Assembly (NCBI GenBank): GCA_002007465.1
Contig: LNAC01000163.1
Span: 1,660,968-1,724,967, forward strand
Source of the DNA: Ailurus styani
Lineage: Eukaryota; Chordata; Mammalia; Carnivora; Ailuridae
Reading direction: 5' to 3'
Length of the DNA stretch: 64,000 bases
Part shown: in pieces, positions 11,970 to 23,872 of the stretch
Numbering within the stretch: position 1 is the first letter of the stretch
How the letters are laid out: the number at the start of each line of letters is the position of its first letter
Notes under the pieces: model-generated
What the model was told of the DNA's origin: nothing
Databases searched by the model: none
The model's input: the letters and a program-made list of their open reading frames with translations, nothing else
Translations under genes and position numbers: made by a program

Positions 11970-11970
11970 A
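11649..11970 (+). mobile_element. Can-SINE with (GAAA)n-expanded tail
   Basis: The body covers 11649 to about 11845 and the tail has become a GAAA array to 11970. The target duplication is aatactgctctg (11637-11648) and aacactgctctg (11971-11982), so the microsatellite lies inside the insertion. It is antisense to PLPPR1, about 340 nt past the donor of coding exon 5. Confidence 0.95.
11846..11970 (+). repeat. (GAAA)n microsatellite
   Basis: About 125 bp of GAAA units with a few AGGAA interruptions near the left end. It grew from a SINE poly-A tail. Confidence 0.95.
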
Positions 11971-12309
11971 AACACTGCTCTGAAGGTAGCCAAATTACTA
12001 GTCTGCCACGCCTGACTCCTTAGCCCAGGAAGGGTTGAAGGGAGTGGGGCAAGCCATTGGCCCCAGGCATTCCTCTTCCTCACCCCCATGGGGAATATGC
12101 AATCAGATTCTTGACAGAAAAGGTACTTTAGAAGTCCTTTTTGTAGCAAAAGGATGCATAATCCCTGGGGGGGGGTGAATGGTAATTTAAGAGGCTGGGG
12201 CAGGAGGACAGGGACTTGCACTGAGGTCTGCCTAACCCCACTCACTGCGACCCCGGACAGCCCTTCAGAGTGCGTGAGAGCGGAACCGGAAGGAGGGCAG
12301 CCGACCCAC

Positions 12310-12486
12310 CAGAAACAGGGCTACCGCAGTGCCCAGGATGAAGCCTGCAATCACGTCGGAGCAGTGGTTCCGGTACTCGGAGACCCGATTGAGGCCCGTC
12401 AGGAAGGCGGAGCAGAGTGTCCCGAGGCACAGCACTGGTTTAGCCAGCCGACTGCTCTTCGTCTTGATTGTGCTTGTGATGTACAT
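12310..12486 (-). CDS. PLPPR1: PLPPR1 coding exon 5 (residues ~213-271)
   Basis: This exon is 177 bp, 59 codons, phase 0 at both ends, from MYITSTIKTKSSRL to GTAVALFL. It completes membrane segment 4 and carries segment 5 (LAKPVLCLGTLCSAFLTGL) and most of segment 6 (DVIAGFILGTAVALFL). The third lipid-phosphatase motif, normally S-R-x5-H-x3-D, reads N-R-VSEYRN-H-CS-D (about 245-256). The Ser is replaced by Asn, while Arg, the His at the nucleophile position and Asp remain. The acceptor is tcctgttccag and the donor gtgggtcggc. Upstream, the intron stays open in the same frame back to an ATG at 12589-12591 inside a CpG-rich patch. Translating straight through the acceptor gives a longer but probably artificial open frame. 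The next exon begins GGA ATG TGT, so the join is in frame. Confidence 0.97.
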
Positions 12487-15400
12487 CTGGAACAGGACGG
12501 AGACCCGTGAGTGAGAGGCAGCCCGCGGGCAGGGTGCAAACCCACAGCCGCACACGCGTGCACCAGCTCGTGCAAACAGGGGCCGTGCCAACGCGGCCGC
12601 GCGGACCGCTTGAACAATCCCACTAAGTCACTTAGGGAAGAACTGGGTCGGAGACTAGTGCAGCGGGAACCACACACAGCCACACCAGAGTCGTGTTGCT
12701 CTGTGTTCTAGGGGGCCTGTAAACAGAAAAAGCGATGCAGAGAGCGGCTGCAGAATAAAGATCAGCTTTACAACATGCAGTTTTTATGCAACAAATTCAA
12801 GAATCATTTGGGGCTCTTAGGAAACCCACATCTCAGAGACCAACTTAACGTTCTATGGCGATGAATTTTATGGAAGAGAAGACCAGGTAGGGGAGTGGCT
12901 ATCCATTTCACTTTTGGTGTCCCCCAGAGTTCTAGCTGATTCTTCGCACGGAATGCGCAACGAATACAATAGCACTGACTGGTTAGTTGATTGGCTGAAG
13001 TAGAACTTTCGGATGAGTGTGTCATCCAAACAGGTTTTCGCTGCACTGGGAAATGGATTCTCACAGTCCTTGGAACAGCAGCGATGGGCTCTCTCCCTGC
13101 ACTTACTCTAGCGTGTTTTAAAATATTGAGCCTTTCTATGGGTCCCACAACATCCGAAAGGTTGGGAAGACCTGACCTGAGGAAAGGATGATACAGTGTA
13201 TGAAGCCTGAGAGACAGGCTGTTCTTGTCCATCGTGGGGAGCTAGGCAAGACTCTTGAAGTTTCAGAGACTCAGTTACTCAACGTGCTTCTTGTGGCCTA
13301 GAGCCTCTTTCAAAGTCTTTAATCACCTTTGGCAATGGTTACAAGAAACCGCTAGAGGGCATTACTGATCCAACCCACATTTCTTTAAAAATTTGCCAAG
13401 TCCATTTTCTCAGAGTTGCGACCCTGAGAAATAGGATGCTAATACTCATAGTCTGTAGTGTGTCTGTATGGCCTGAGCACAGACAAGTTCAAATAGATGC
13501 ATTCTACAATATGATCATGGAAACAATCTGCTAAGTTCACAATTCGCAACAGTGGTGTGAATCCAGGCAGACGGGATTCTCTATTACTTGTGATAGATGC
13601 CGGAAAACTGTGGTCAGATCAGCTACACAAATGAGAGCAAATCATGACACCATTCTGACCCTGTATAGGAAATGGTACTTAACATCGATACCAGATATGT
13701 TTAACTTAAGTATGTAATGTTTTTGTGTTGTTTTTTTAGGTATACCCTTTATAGATCCTTCCTGTAAGATTACAAACTATTAAGAGCATGGGCTTATGGT
13801 TAGTATGCTTCACAGTATTAACTAATACTTAGGAGATCCTGGTTGAGTAATTTCTGAAAGCCCTTCACACATGAGAGGGGCTCAAAAAGAGTTCACACAA
13901 CTGGGATCTTGTATCAGGGTTTATCTGATTATAGTCCATCTGCAGGGCATGACTTGAATTGGATTATATCTGAATCCCTGAAAACAAGTGCTAAAGCAGC
14001 ATCTCTTCTGAGTGAGCAGACTTCTTTTTACTCAAAAGAAACTTATATCTCATTTGATGAGACAATTATTATGAGTAACAGATTTATTTTTTTAATGGTG
14101 TTATACAAATTTCACACAGCAATGACTTGAGCTTGATCAATACACAGAAAGGAGCTCAAGGGTATGTTGCTTCATGTAAAATTTGGTTCTAGATAATTTA
14201 GAACAAATGGATATTTTGAAAGTTGAAGAATATGCTGAATGCCTGAGAAGATACTTTGTTTAAAAAATGTGACCTGCCAAAATTCTATCATCTATCTATC
14301 ATCTATCTATTTATCTGATAAAGCAAAGAAGGCTTACCAAGGTACAATTGATCTATTTTGTAAGTTGAGGCTTCTCTATTATCTACATGCCCGTTTCGTT
14401 GATGGGGGCAGCTCAAATCATTTTCTGTCACATACTCATTAAAAGGTAGACCTAAAAGGAATAACTAGGAAAGCTACTTGTGGGTAATTGGTGGTTGGCA
14501 AATTCATCCAACAGATGTGATCCAGTGAACTCGACACAAAGGAACCATTGTTTTAAAGAAAATGTTCAGCAATTTATTTTAAACTGTGCTAAATAGCCTG
14601 GACCTGTAGTCAGTCACCTTCTCTCCACCCTGAACGCATGTCTCCAGGCGGGCCATGTCAGGGACACCCTCCCATCCGAGGAAACTCAGCAGAGAGCCAG
14701 GTACTCTCCCTGGAGCCTTTGGGAACCCGCTCCCCCGGGGAGTGGGGTGAGTCTTCCTCTGGGAAGAATGGATTATTTTAAGGGGGGTCTTTCCTCTGCC
14801 TTCTCCTTCCCTTCCCTTTCATTGAGAATCACTAGACCAGTCATACCTGGCACATAAATTCAAGTAAGGAAAAGGTGTGTTTTTGACCAATAGTTGCTCT
14901 TCCACAGGTAAAGGCACAGGATATCCAGCTTTTGAGCTGATCCCTTCTATACTTCGATACTCCTGGTTCTAAGGCAGCACAGGCCAGAGAAAGGGAGGAT
15001 GAAGTCATTTCCAAAATGGACGCAATTAAAGAGTAGGAAAATAAAAGGGACACCATTGTTTCTTCTTGTATTTTAAGATGTGGGACACAGTTCTGGTTTT
15101 TTTTTCTGTAATGAAAGCAAAAAAAGTAAAGAGAACATTATGCCCTAGCGGGGGCAATCAAAACCTATATGATTTGGGGAGCAGTGAGAAGTGAACATTT
15201 GGGTGTTGGGGCTTGCATAGTATCATCCATCTATTTTGGCTAAATGAAGAGGAAGAGCGTCAGGAAGAACAGAGGAAAGCTGTGTTTTTTATCCCAGGTC
15301 TGCTGTACTTCCCGCCCAGCCATGTGCTTGAAGGCCCACACCTGCAAATTTGTAGGCTGGTGTGAGAAACGTGTGCTGTTCTGGGGCCAATGAAAACTTT

Positions 15401-15760
15401 GGCAAAGAGTGTTGTTGCGGGCAGTGGGAGAATCCTGGACATGGTGCCAGGAGCGTAGGTCCCAGCTCCAGCTGGGGGCCCTCAGCTATTCTCTGGGCCT
15501 CAGTTTCTGCATCTGTAAAATGGGAAGATTTGACTAAGAGATTATCAGCACTGCCAAATTAATAGCCAGTATACTACCCTGGATGTCGGGGAGGGGCGTG
15601 GGGGCAAAAGCGTAATGCTGTACAGGAGAAACATGCTGTCACATGTTTCATGTAACACTCTAAGTGACAGCGATGAGAGAATGAAGGTGAGGAGGGCAGA
15701 GAGACTCATGTCCCAGCCAAACGCTCATCTTGGGAGTGACCGCGGGACTGGAGTACTCAC
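12487..15760 (-). other. PLPPR1 intron between coding exons 4 and 5
   Basis: A 3.3-kb intron, unusually free of Can-SINEs. It has a CpG-rich patch next to exon 5 (about 12500-12620), a short tetranucleotide run at about 14286-14316, and a MIR remnant near 15430-15560. Remaining sequence is unassigned unique DNA. Confidence 0.7.
14286..14316 (+). repeat. Short (ATCT)n array
   Basis: About seven imperfect ATCT units. Confidence 0.85.
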
Positions 15761-16011
15761 CGTGGCATATAAGGCGGAGTAAATGCTCAGAGCAGCGTGT
15801 TTGGAGGGAAAGGATCTCCGAGCCTTCTCTATCACTTCCATGTCCCCAGTGCAAATGTTCCCATTGTTGATGAACTGGTGGTGTGCCCGGCAGTCTGCAC
15901 TGGTGTAGTTCGGCTTGCACACTGTCAGGAAGTATGGCGTTAGGTGCCCCGTGACCACCTGCCCGGCGTTTACAAAAATGTCAGTAGCAAAAAGTCCGAA
16001 GGCAAATACCC
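15761..16011 (-). CDS. PLPPR1: PLPPR1 coding exon 4 (residues ~129-212)
   Basis: This is the largest coding exon here, 251 bp: GG completing a split glycine, then 83 codons from VFAFGLFATDIFVNAGQ to IYSALYAT. It holds the rest of membrane segment 3, the large extracellular loop, and the start of segment 4. The loop includes an N-glycosylation sequon, NYTS, at about residue 163. Two lipid-phosphatase signature regions are present but altered. The motif that is K-x6-R-P in active enzymes reads Q-VVTGHL-T-P (about 146-154), losing both Lys and Arg. The PSGH motif reads PSKH (197-200), keeping His. The acceptor is ctctccttgtag and the donor gtgagtactcc. Frame is intact. The substitutions agree with the family's reported lack of ectophosphatase activity; the activity statement is family knowledge, not something this sequence proves. 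Confidence 0.97.
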
Positions 16012-16712
16012 CTACAAGGAGAGTGGAAATGATCAGGAATGGTGACGTCGATACACGTTTGTCCCTGAGAGAAGATGTAGCAGTGAGAGGTCACAACAAC
16101 CTCACCAGAGTCAGACAGTCCCCTCACTTTCGTCTTTGCAGGGACTGGTGCCTGCTTCCCTAACCATTATTTCCTCCAAACTGATGCAGACATTCTGCTG
16201 TTCGCGTGTTATCGTTTTGTATAAGTAAGGCAGAAGGATCATGTTCAAATGGAAGGAACTAGAATGTTGGAGTCCTACTGATCTGGCTCCATTGAGCCCC
16301 AGCTTTGCTGATTTAGTCACCATGTAGAAGCTATTTGCCTTCTCTGAACCTTGGGACCCCCAGTCACAATATGGTTGGGGGGCGTGGTACCTCACAAAGA
16401 AGTTGGAAAGATGACATGGGATAGGTCCAAAATACCCACTATGGTGCCAGGTTTCAACAGCTACCCAACAGTCATTAGGTCCCTTTTCTTCCCATAGAAA
16501 ATATATTCTCCCTGGTCCTGTTTGGAAACACAAGTACTCCGAGGGGATAGCTATGAAATCATGGCAGCTGAGAGTGAATGGGGTCCTGAGGGAGTTAACC
16601 CTAAAAGAGAGAAAAAAGGTTATTCCAGAAACCTTAACTGAGTTGGATGTTTCACTTGATGTTGGGCAGACAAAATGAGAAGGGACGAGTGTTAAAGACT
16701 AACGTTGCTGAC

Positions 16713-17186
16713 TGCTGTTGTAACAACGTTCCACAAACCCAGCTGCTTAAAACAACACCAGTGTACCCTCTTACAGTTCTAGAGGTCTGGAGTCCAAAAT
16801 AGGTTTCACTGGGCTAGAAGCAAAGTGCTGGCAGGGCTGTGTTCCTTCTGGAAGCTTGAGGGTAGAATTCACGCTTTGCATTTTCTAGCATCTAAGCTGC
16901 TTTCATTCCTTGTCTTGTGACCCCCTTCCAGCAATCATATCACCACGACCTCTGCTTCTCTTGTCACACTTCCTTCTTTGGCTCAGATTCTCCTGCCTCC
17001 CTCTTATAAGGACCCTTGGACTACGTTGGGTCCACCCGACTAACTCAGGATAATCTCATCTCAAGATGCTGAATTGAGTCACACCTCTAAACTCCCTCTG
17101 GTCATTCAAGGTATCAAATCCATACAGGTTCTCGGGATCAGGATACAGACATTTTGGAAGAGGAGGGCCTTATTCTTCCTGCCACA
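16713..17186 (-). mobile_element. MLT1/MaLR-like solo LTR
   Basis: Old endogenous retrovirus-like LTR in reverse orientation. Recognisable parts are aacaacgttccacaaacccag, ctcctgcctccctcttataa and ggataatctcatctcaagat. No internal retroviral genes are present. Placement in MLT1 is by memory of the pattern. Confidence 0.55.
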
Positions 17187-17925
17187 CTGACTTTGCTGTT
17201 TGGCTGAGAATCCTGCGGGTAAGCTATCTTTCCTCTCTTTCCTGGGTTTTATCTGCCCTCTGGCAAATTCCACAGGATTAGTCCCAATAAGATTGAACAT
17301 GGTAAAGCAGAATTCCTTACTGGAAGCTTCACTGTGAACGCTTTCAAAGCCTATACAGTACGGCTAGAGATTCTCAGTGGACTATCGTCTGTTAAATATA
17401 TCAAGAGGGGTTACAGCGCCACGTACAAGTTGTTGGAAGGGATAAAGATTTCCGAAATGCAGCTCAATTATGGGAGAAGTTGGCAAGTGCGAGAGGCAGT
17501 GTTAACCCTTGTAAATGTCAAGGATCGGCTACAGTTTCAGTTAAATTTCTGCCCAACTTGGATTCCCATATTCAATGTCATCGATTTGCAAATTGTGCTG
17601 ATATTAGCACCTAAAAGTTAATTCATTATAGCAGAAGTGAAGACAAGTTTGGATGAAACCTTCATCTGCTTTTCATTTTGATCTGTATTGATTGCTGTAA
17701 TTTTCCTTTCTGTGTCTGGGCCAGGATGCGCTTTATCACAATGAGAACTGGCTCTTTTAATAGCTTGAGCCGGCTCACTCTCAGAGGGTCTGACCTCTGA
17801 TAGTAGGCAATCACTGATCATTCGTGGCAATTTTCACCCCCCAGGTTCTGGAAGTCTGAATGGTTAGACATTTTTTTTATACTTTCAAGCAAGATTCTTA
17901 AAGACCAGGTGTCCCTGGCTTTTTC

Positions 17926-17934
17926 TTTCTTTCT

Positions 17935-17996
<62 letters not shown>

Positions 17997-18019
17997 TTTC
18001 TTTCTTTCTTTCTTTCTTT
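17926..18019 (-). repeat. (TTTC)n microsatellite
   Basis: A nearly pure tetranucleotide array forming the expanded tail of the adjacent SINE. Confidence 0.95.
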
Positions 18020-18212
18020 TTGTTAGATTTTATTTATTTATTTGACAGAGAGATTACAAGGCAGAGAGGCAGGCAGAGAGAGAGGAGAGAGAGGAGGAAG
18101 CAGGCTCCCCACTGAGCAGAGAGCACTGTATGGGGCTCATCCCAGGACCCTGAGATCATGACCTGAGCGGAAGGCAGAGGCTTTAACCCACTGAGCCACC
18201 CAGGTGCCCCAA
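17926..18212 (-). mobile_element. Can-SINE with (TTTC)n tail
   Basis: A TTTC array (17926 to about 18019) leads into a SINE body ending ccacccaggtgcccc. The 14-bp target duplication tccctggctttttc is identical at 17912-17925 and 18213-18226. Confidence 0.95.
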
Positions 18213-21100
18213 TCCCTGGCTTTTTCAAGGGGGCAATAAGTCTGTCTGGGTGTACTTTTCCAGGAAATTAGGGTAATTTATGATTTGAATTGGGGAAAGT
18301 GGCAGCACTTTCCTCTGGCATTTTATTTGTCAGAAGTGCTTCCTATCAGGGCGGGTTTGATCTTTCTGCGACGGGATTTCCAGGCTCCTTGACTTGGTGT
18401 CTGAGGTGTCCCTTGGCGATGCTGCCATGGGCAGCTCTGCTCTTTATGGTTCCGGGATATTTTTGCAGCAAGTGGCTTTCCCTCTTCGTCTCTGCTTCCT
18501 TAAGATCAATTCTGCTTTTCCTGATGGCTTAACAAGCGTCTGGTTTCCAAACAGTTCATCCTGGTGCATTTGATCTAGCTTCAGAAGGGCACTGTGGCGG
18601 CCAGGGGAATCCACCTGCCTGACACGGGCCGAGCCAACAAAGGGTGGTGGACCCCGCAGCAGCGATTCACAGAGAATGTCGGATCCTACAGGGCTTTTGT
18701 GAGACACTCCAGCCGTTGCTCTGAACCCTGAGCTCCTTCTGTCTCTTTTCCCAGCCTCAAAGCTCACAATAGCTACTTTTGTCCTTAGGGTCAGGTGGAA
18801 CACCATTTATGGTCTCCTATATTGCAACGTATGATTTGAAGGAGATGTTTTTAACATGTCTATAGAACCTACCTTTGTGTCAAAGATTCTTTCAGTGAGG
18901 TCATATTTTTGAAATTTTTAAGACACATTTTCATTCCTCTAACGCCCCCTAGTGGGTTCTATTTATCTTCTGACTCAGCTCCCAACAGTACTCCTTGCTT
19001 CAGGGGAGCTGATCACAGTCATGAATGGATTTACCGCCAACACAATAGTCTAAAAGTAAAGTGCTTTTGATTTGCCAGAGCTCTGTGCTTGAGACACTTG
19101 TCGATACTGTGGCTTTGTTTGGAATTCCAAAAAGGCTTGGATCGGAAGACTAAGAGCCATGGTCTGGAGGATGAGACCACTGTTTCTAAAATCAACCATA
19201 ACGCAGGGGAGGGTGTGGCTGGGGACAAAACACAAAGAGGAGCCAGAACCCTGGCTGAGGGCGTGAAGAGGCATTCCCATACTCACTGCCTCACACTGGC
19301 TGTCAAACCCAGGGGCAGGGCAATAGAAACCTCCAGAATGATTTTTGGAAATCTAGCTGAAGTATGTCCCATCCCATGACAGGGTAGAGCTCAGGAGCCT
19401 GCAGCTTTTTGGAGAAGCTTCACATCAAGCACAGTATCAGAATAGGGTGCCCTTATTAGCAAGGACAGAGGCAGGGGCAAATTGGTTGAGCCCGAGGGCC
19501 ACCTCGCAAGGCTCAGACATTCTGGTGTGGTATGGGGTCAGTGGTTGTCAATTGCCCCATCCCGAAGGGATGATGGGCATTAGAATGCTAAGAGGACGGG
19601 AGGCTAGAAGGGCCTGGAATCAGGACAAAGAGATTGATGATGATGTCTGTGATCCTTGTCAGGATGACGCAGATCAGCTAAGGAAACCTGAGCATGCTTC
19701 TTATATGTGGCCTGTCAGGCATGAAGAAGGGTGAAGGATGAAGAAAGAAGAAGACAGAGGTATTAAAAAGTCCTTATTTTTTTTCCCCTTCAGGATTCCA
19801 TATGGGTCCATCTGATCTCAGTCTGTCTCGGGACAAGTTAGGACCTTTGATCGCTAGCAATTTAGGGCATGGAGGTAAAACTCTGGGATCTAGACCCTGC
19901 TATGGAATCAGTGCAGGATTCTACACAACCGTGAACGTAGCAGGAGCAGTGACATAACCAGGAACTGTACATAAGGGGAACTAGCAAAGCCACAGATAAT
20001 TGGCATGCTGGAAAAAGCTACCAGGACTCAGAGCAGGATACCTTTAGGCCTTCCAAACAAAAAGCTGGTCAAAGTACATAATCAGACTTCCTGGTGCTAA
20101 GGAGGATGTTACTGCTTTCCACACAGGTGATCTTCATTAGGAAACCTAGCCCCAGATAGTAGCGTGGTAATGGGGTGAGGAGGCATTGGTGGAGTGAGGG
20201 AAGGACTAAATTCCTTTTAGCCACAAAGGTCTTATGACCTTAAGGGGAACCTCTAAATTGAAGGCCAACTATCCTATATTAAATTATAAGTGTGGAATTT
20301 CCAGTTTAAAATGGCACCTTGCTTGATCGCCCCTCGTAGAGTATCTCTCAGTTACCTACTAAAGTGTACATAATGCCTGTGAAACAAGAGGGAAACTCCC
20401 AATGCCAACCCAAAGGAAGAATCAGGAATCAGGAAGGGGTTTCCATTATCAGTAAGTAACAGGGAGTGAGTTCTCTCTCTCTCTCATGCACACACATACA
20501 TGGACTTTAACTTCAGGAAAAACTCAAACTTCTCTTTAGAAGACAGAGATGAGGGGAGAAAACCGAGGACGAGATTTCCTTTCTCTCCTGCCAGCTGGCC
20601 CCTGACTCAGAGGTTCAGGATTGAGATTCCTCAAAAAATATGGCTGTGGTCACCCTACTGGATGAGTTCTGCTCTCTGAGTTGGCCTGGAACTGTCTCCT
20701 CTCCTTCTTCAGTCTTCCAAGCGTATCCAGAGACACACTGCTGGTGACAACTAGGTGGGAGGCGGCAGAGGCACAGGCAGTGGCCTCTTCTGGGAACAGA
20801 CCCAGAGGCTCTAGAGACGAGTGCCTGCCGGGCCCTGCAGTTGTGTGTGCTCTTCGTCTTTATGGCAGTGGGGCTTCAAGGAGCAGAGGAGCCCCGGCAG
20901 AAAGCCTGCTTACTGGCAACCGGACTCGCACCGCGCACGCCAACCTGCTCTCCAGTGGTAGCTCTGAAAAGCAGGCCAAGAGCAAGCCACACTTCTACCT
21001 GCCAATCAATACTGTGCTGGGTCTTGCCTGGCTTGAGTGAATAGCATGAAAGAGACCATCACGTTTCACGTGGGGTCTTGGAAAAAATATTTCTATTTTA

Positions 21101-21324
21101 TTTATTTATTTATCTATTTACTTTTTTTAAAAAGATTTTTAATTTATTTATTTGACAGAGAGAGAGATCAGATCACAAGCAGGTAGAGAGGCAGGCAGAG
21201 AGAGAGGAGGAAGCAGGCTCCCCGCTGAGCAGGGATCCTGATGCAGCCCTCGATCCCAGGACCCTGAGATCATGACCTGAGCTGAAGGCAGAGGCTTTAA
21301 CCCACTGAGCCACCCGGGCGCCCA
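21101..21324 (-). mobile_element. Can-SINE with 19-bp target duplication
   Basis: Flanks 21082-21100 and 21325-21343 are identical (aaaaaatatttctatttta). The tail is a TTTA-rich run. The exact duplication points to a fairly recent insertion. Confidence 0.95.
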
Positions 21325-22794
21325 AAAAAATATTTCTATTTTAGATGTGCACGATATTGTTTGACTTTTTTGTGCCCTTTGTCCCACTGAGAATATTACA
21401 TTTGTGATTATCTAGTGACATCCGTCTCTCCTGTTGGAATTACAGAATATACAAGCCCTCTAGGGTACTGAGTATGTCTATTTGAACGTTACATCCTAAG
21501 TACCTAGTATCAAATGTGGCACAGAGTAAACATTTAATACTTATTTGTGAATCAATTAATGGACTGGTAAAGAAACTTCAGAGTAAGAACAGGACGAGAG
21601 GATGAAAGAGCATAGGAATTTGTCCAGACTTTCTAGATCAAGTTGGTGTCTCACATTCCTGATTCTTTTGAAAACAGGGTTGATGTCTAACCATTTAGCA
21701 TTTAAATCATAGGGACCATGTCTCTTTTTTATAAACTTCACAAAAAATCCAGCCTAGGCACTTAGCAAATAAAGAGGATAATTGGAAACTGGGACTTTAT
21801 AAGTGTCTCAAGAGTCAGGAAACTTGTAAATCATCATTTGGAAATTAAGGGTGTCTCCATTTTCAATGCAGCAAGAGTGAAGAATCTTAAATTGGAATAT
21901 GGAGATCCCTGCTATGCACAAGAAGAGAGACTTCCTACTGAGGAGATCTGTGGATGAAGAGATCTGTGGAGCACAAGGAATCTGGAAATCACGATCAGCT
22001 TGGGTACAATTTTATACTTAGACATTTTTGAGAGAAATGTCTCCATTTCTGATCCTGAGAAGTTGCAATGGTTGTCAGTTTAAATAATAGCACAGGGGTA
22101 TATGAAATTATTGCCTATTTTCATGTTGAAAAACTAACATCTAGAACTTTCAAAAAGAAAAGGATATTGAAAAAGACACAAAAACGACTTATCTGGGTTA
22201 GGTTGGTAACAGTACTCTCTGAAGAGGGGGAGGGAATCCCATCTCTCCCTCAACACATGTTCTTGGCTTCTTATCAAACATTTCTGAAAGAGGGCTGCTC
22301 TTTTGTCTATGTGGAGCCAAACAATGCAATGAAAGGACTGAAGAACTATTGTGCTGTGTGACATTGAGGATGCTTGAACGTTTTCTCGTGTTCAAAATTT
22401 AACAAGCTTTGTGAATCTTTTGTCATAGCTGTCCTACTATGATGTTCAAGAAACAAGGAATACATCTGTTCCTAGCCTTTGTGTTAGTGAGAAAATGGAT
22501 ATCCCACACAAGCGAGTACAAGTACATGGGTTCACCAGTGCCATTTTCCACAGTGGAAGGGGAACACCTAAGGAACTCTTACATTCAGTTTCCTCAATGT
22601 ACATCTCAACAGGAGTGTCTTCTTGAGCCTCCTTTCCGAGGACAATTCCTCAGTGTTTCTCTCTTTCAAATGTCTGACTTCTCTCTTATTCCTGCTGGTC
22701 TTTAAATATCTGCTTCTCAGGTCCCCCAGACAGTGTGGATCCAAAGGCTGGTTGACAGAGACAAAGATACTAAAAATTTGCCAGAGGCCATGAA

Positions 22795-23021
22795 ATTTTT
22801 TTCTTTTTAAAGATTTTATTGATCGACTGATTGATTTAGAGTGTGCACGTGCGGGGCGGGGGGGAGGTGAGGAGCGGAGGCAGAGGGAAAAGGAGAATCT
22901 TAAGCAGACTCCATGCTGAGCACAGAGCCCCATGAGGGGCTCGATTTCAGGACTCTGAGAACATGACCTGAGCCGAAATCAGGAGTTCTAGGCTGAACTG
23001 ACTGAGCCACCCGGGCGCCCT
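22795..23021 (-). mobile_element. Old, diverged SINEC
   Basis: The body has GATC/GATT changes in the usual TTTATTTATTT tract and ends ccacccgggcgccc. Flank match is poor (gaggccatg versus gaggcagtg), as expected for an old copy. Confidence 0.85.
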
Positions 23022-23394
23022 GAGGCAGTGGAATATTACAATAGAATGGGGAAAGTGGATGCAAATAATTCTAGGAAGTGTGCCCTAGATATAAACTAAA
23101 TGTGGAGAGGGAAGATTTTAGATTCCTTACCTACCAAAGAATGTAACAATGGGCATATCAAATTCTGGAGGACTTCCAAGTAACAGCTCTGGAGTTCCAT
23201 CTTTTCTGATCATGTTTGTAAATTTCTAAAGCAAAGCTGGTGATCTGAATCCTCTCCATTCCCACCACCAACCAGCATCAAGCCCTGTTAGTGACTGACA
23301 GATACTGACCAAGTGTCTCTGCTTGATGCATTTCCTCACCACAGTCATTATGTTTGAATGTAATAATATAAATTATTTCCAAAACACGACTTCT

Positions 23395-23480
23395 TTCCTT
23401 ATTGAGGTATAACTGACATATTTCAGGTGTGCAAGGTGACAGTTCGATATTTGTATATAGTGTAAATTTTATTTTTCACA
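23395..23480. mobile_element. L1M-like 3' end fragment
   Basis: ttattgaggtataactgaca and gttcgatatttgtatatag are typical of old L1 3' ends. Confidence 0.6.
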
Positions 23481-23664
23481 TAAAAATTTTGAAAGTACCC
23501 TTTATCAATTGTTGGGAGTCATTCCCAATATTTAGACAGTATTCTTGCATCTCACTGTGCCTAATTTTGTGATGTATGTAATATCGTCACAGCAGAAGTA
23601 TTCATATAATGTTTTAAGCAAAAGTCTGAAGTATACTTGTTTTCTTAAATCTTTAAAACTGAGG

Positions 23665-23872
23665 GTGATCCTGCTGCTAGGGGACATTTTGCAGTGTTTA
23701 GAGACATTTTTGACTGTCACTAATGGGACAGGGATGCTACCGATGACATCTGGTATATAGAGGCCAGGGATATTACCGAGCGCCCTACAATACATAGGAC
23801 AGTCCCTACCCCTATGCTGAAAGAATGATTTGGCCCAACATGTCAGTAACGCTGAGGTTGGGAAACTGCTTT
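23665..23872. mobile_element. MER20-like hAT DNA transposon
   Basis: Contains ggggacattttgcagtgttt, agagacatttttgactgtca, aggccagggatattac and the end gctgaggttgggaaac in MER20 order. Confidence 0.75.

Larger units (their letters stand above)
7402..12309 (-). other. PLPPR1 intron between coding exons 5 and 6
   Basis: A 4.9-kb intron with a dense SINE load: three minus-strand SINEs between 8241 and 8941, and plus-strand SINEs near 9285, 10798 and 11649. MIR remnants lie at about 7628-7960 and 9030-9225. The right end holds the (GAAA)n array. Stretches 9500-10790 and 11000-11640 show nothing I can assign. Confidence 0.7.

Noticed and set aside
11820..12245. Open frame of 141 codons rich in FFLS repeats (also 17909-18115)
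   Set aside because: It is a translation of the (GAAA)n/(TTTC)n arrays.
12265..12591. Treating the whole 108-codon frame as a single exon
   Set aside because: A good acceptor lies at 12487 and a donor at 12309. The residues before MYITSTIK and after VALFL do not match the family; the next exon supplies GMCVVHN.
20681..21040. Plus-strand open frame of 119 codons
   Set aside because: Antisense to the intron, no family match and no splice or promoter context. A second overlapping frame in the same strand argues for a chance stop-poor region.
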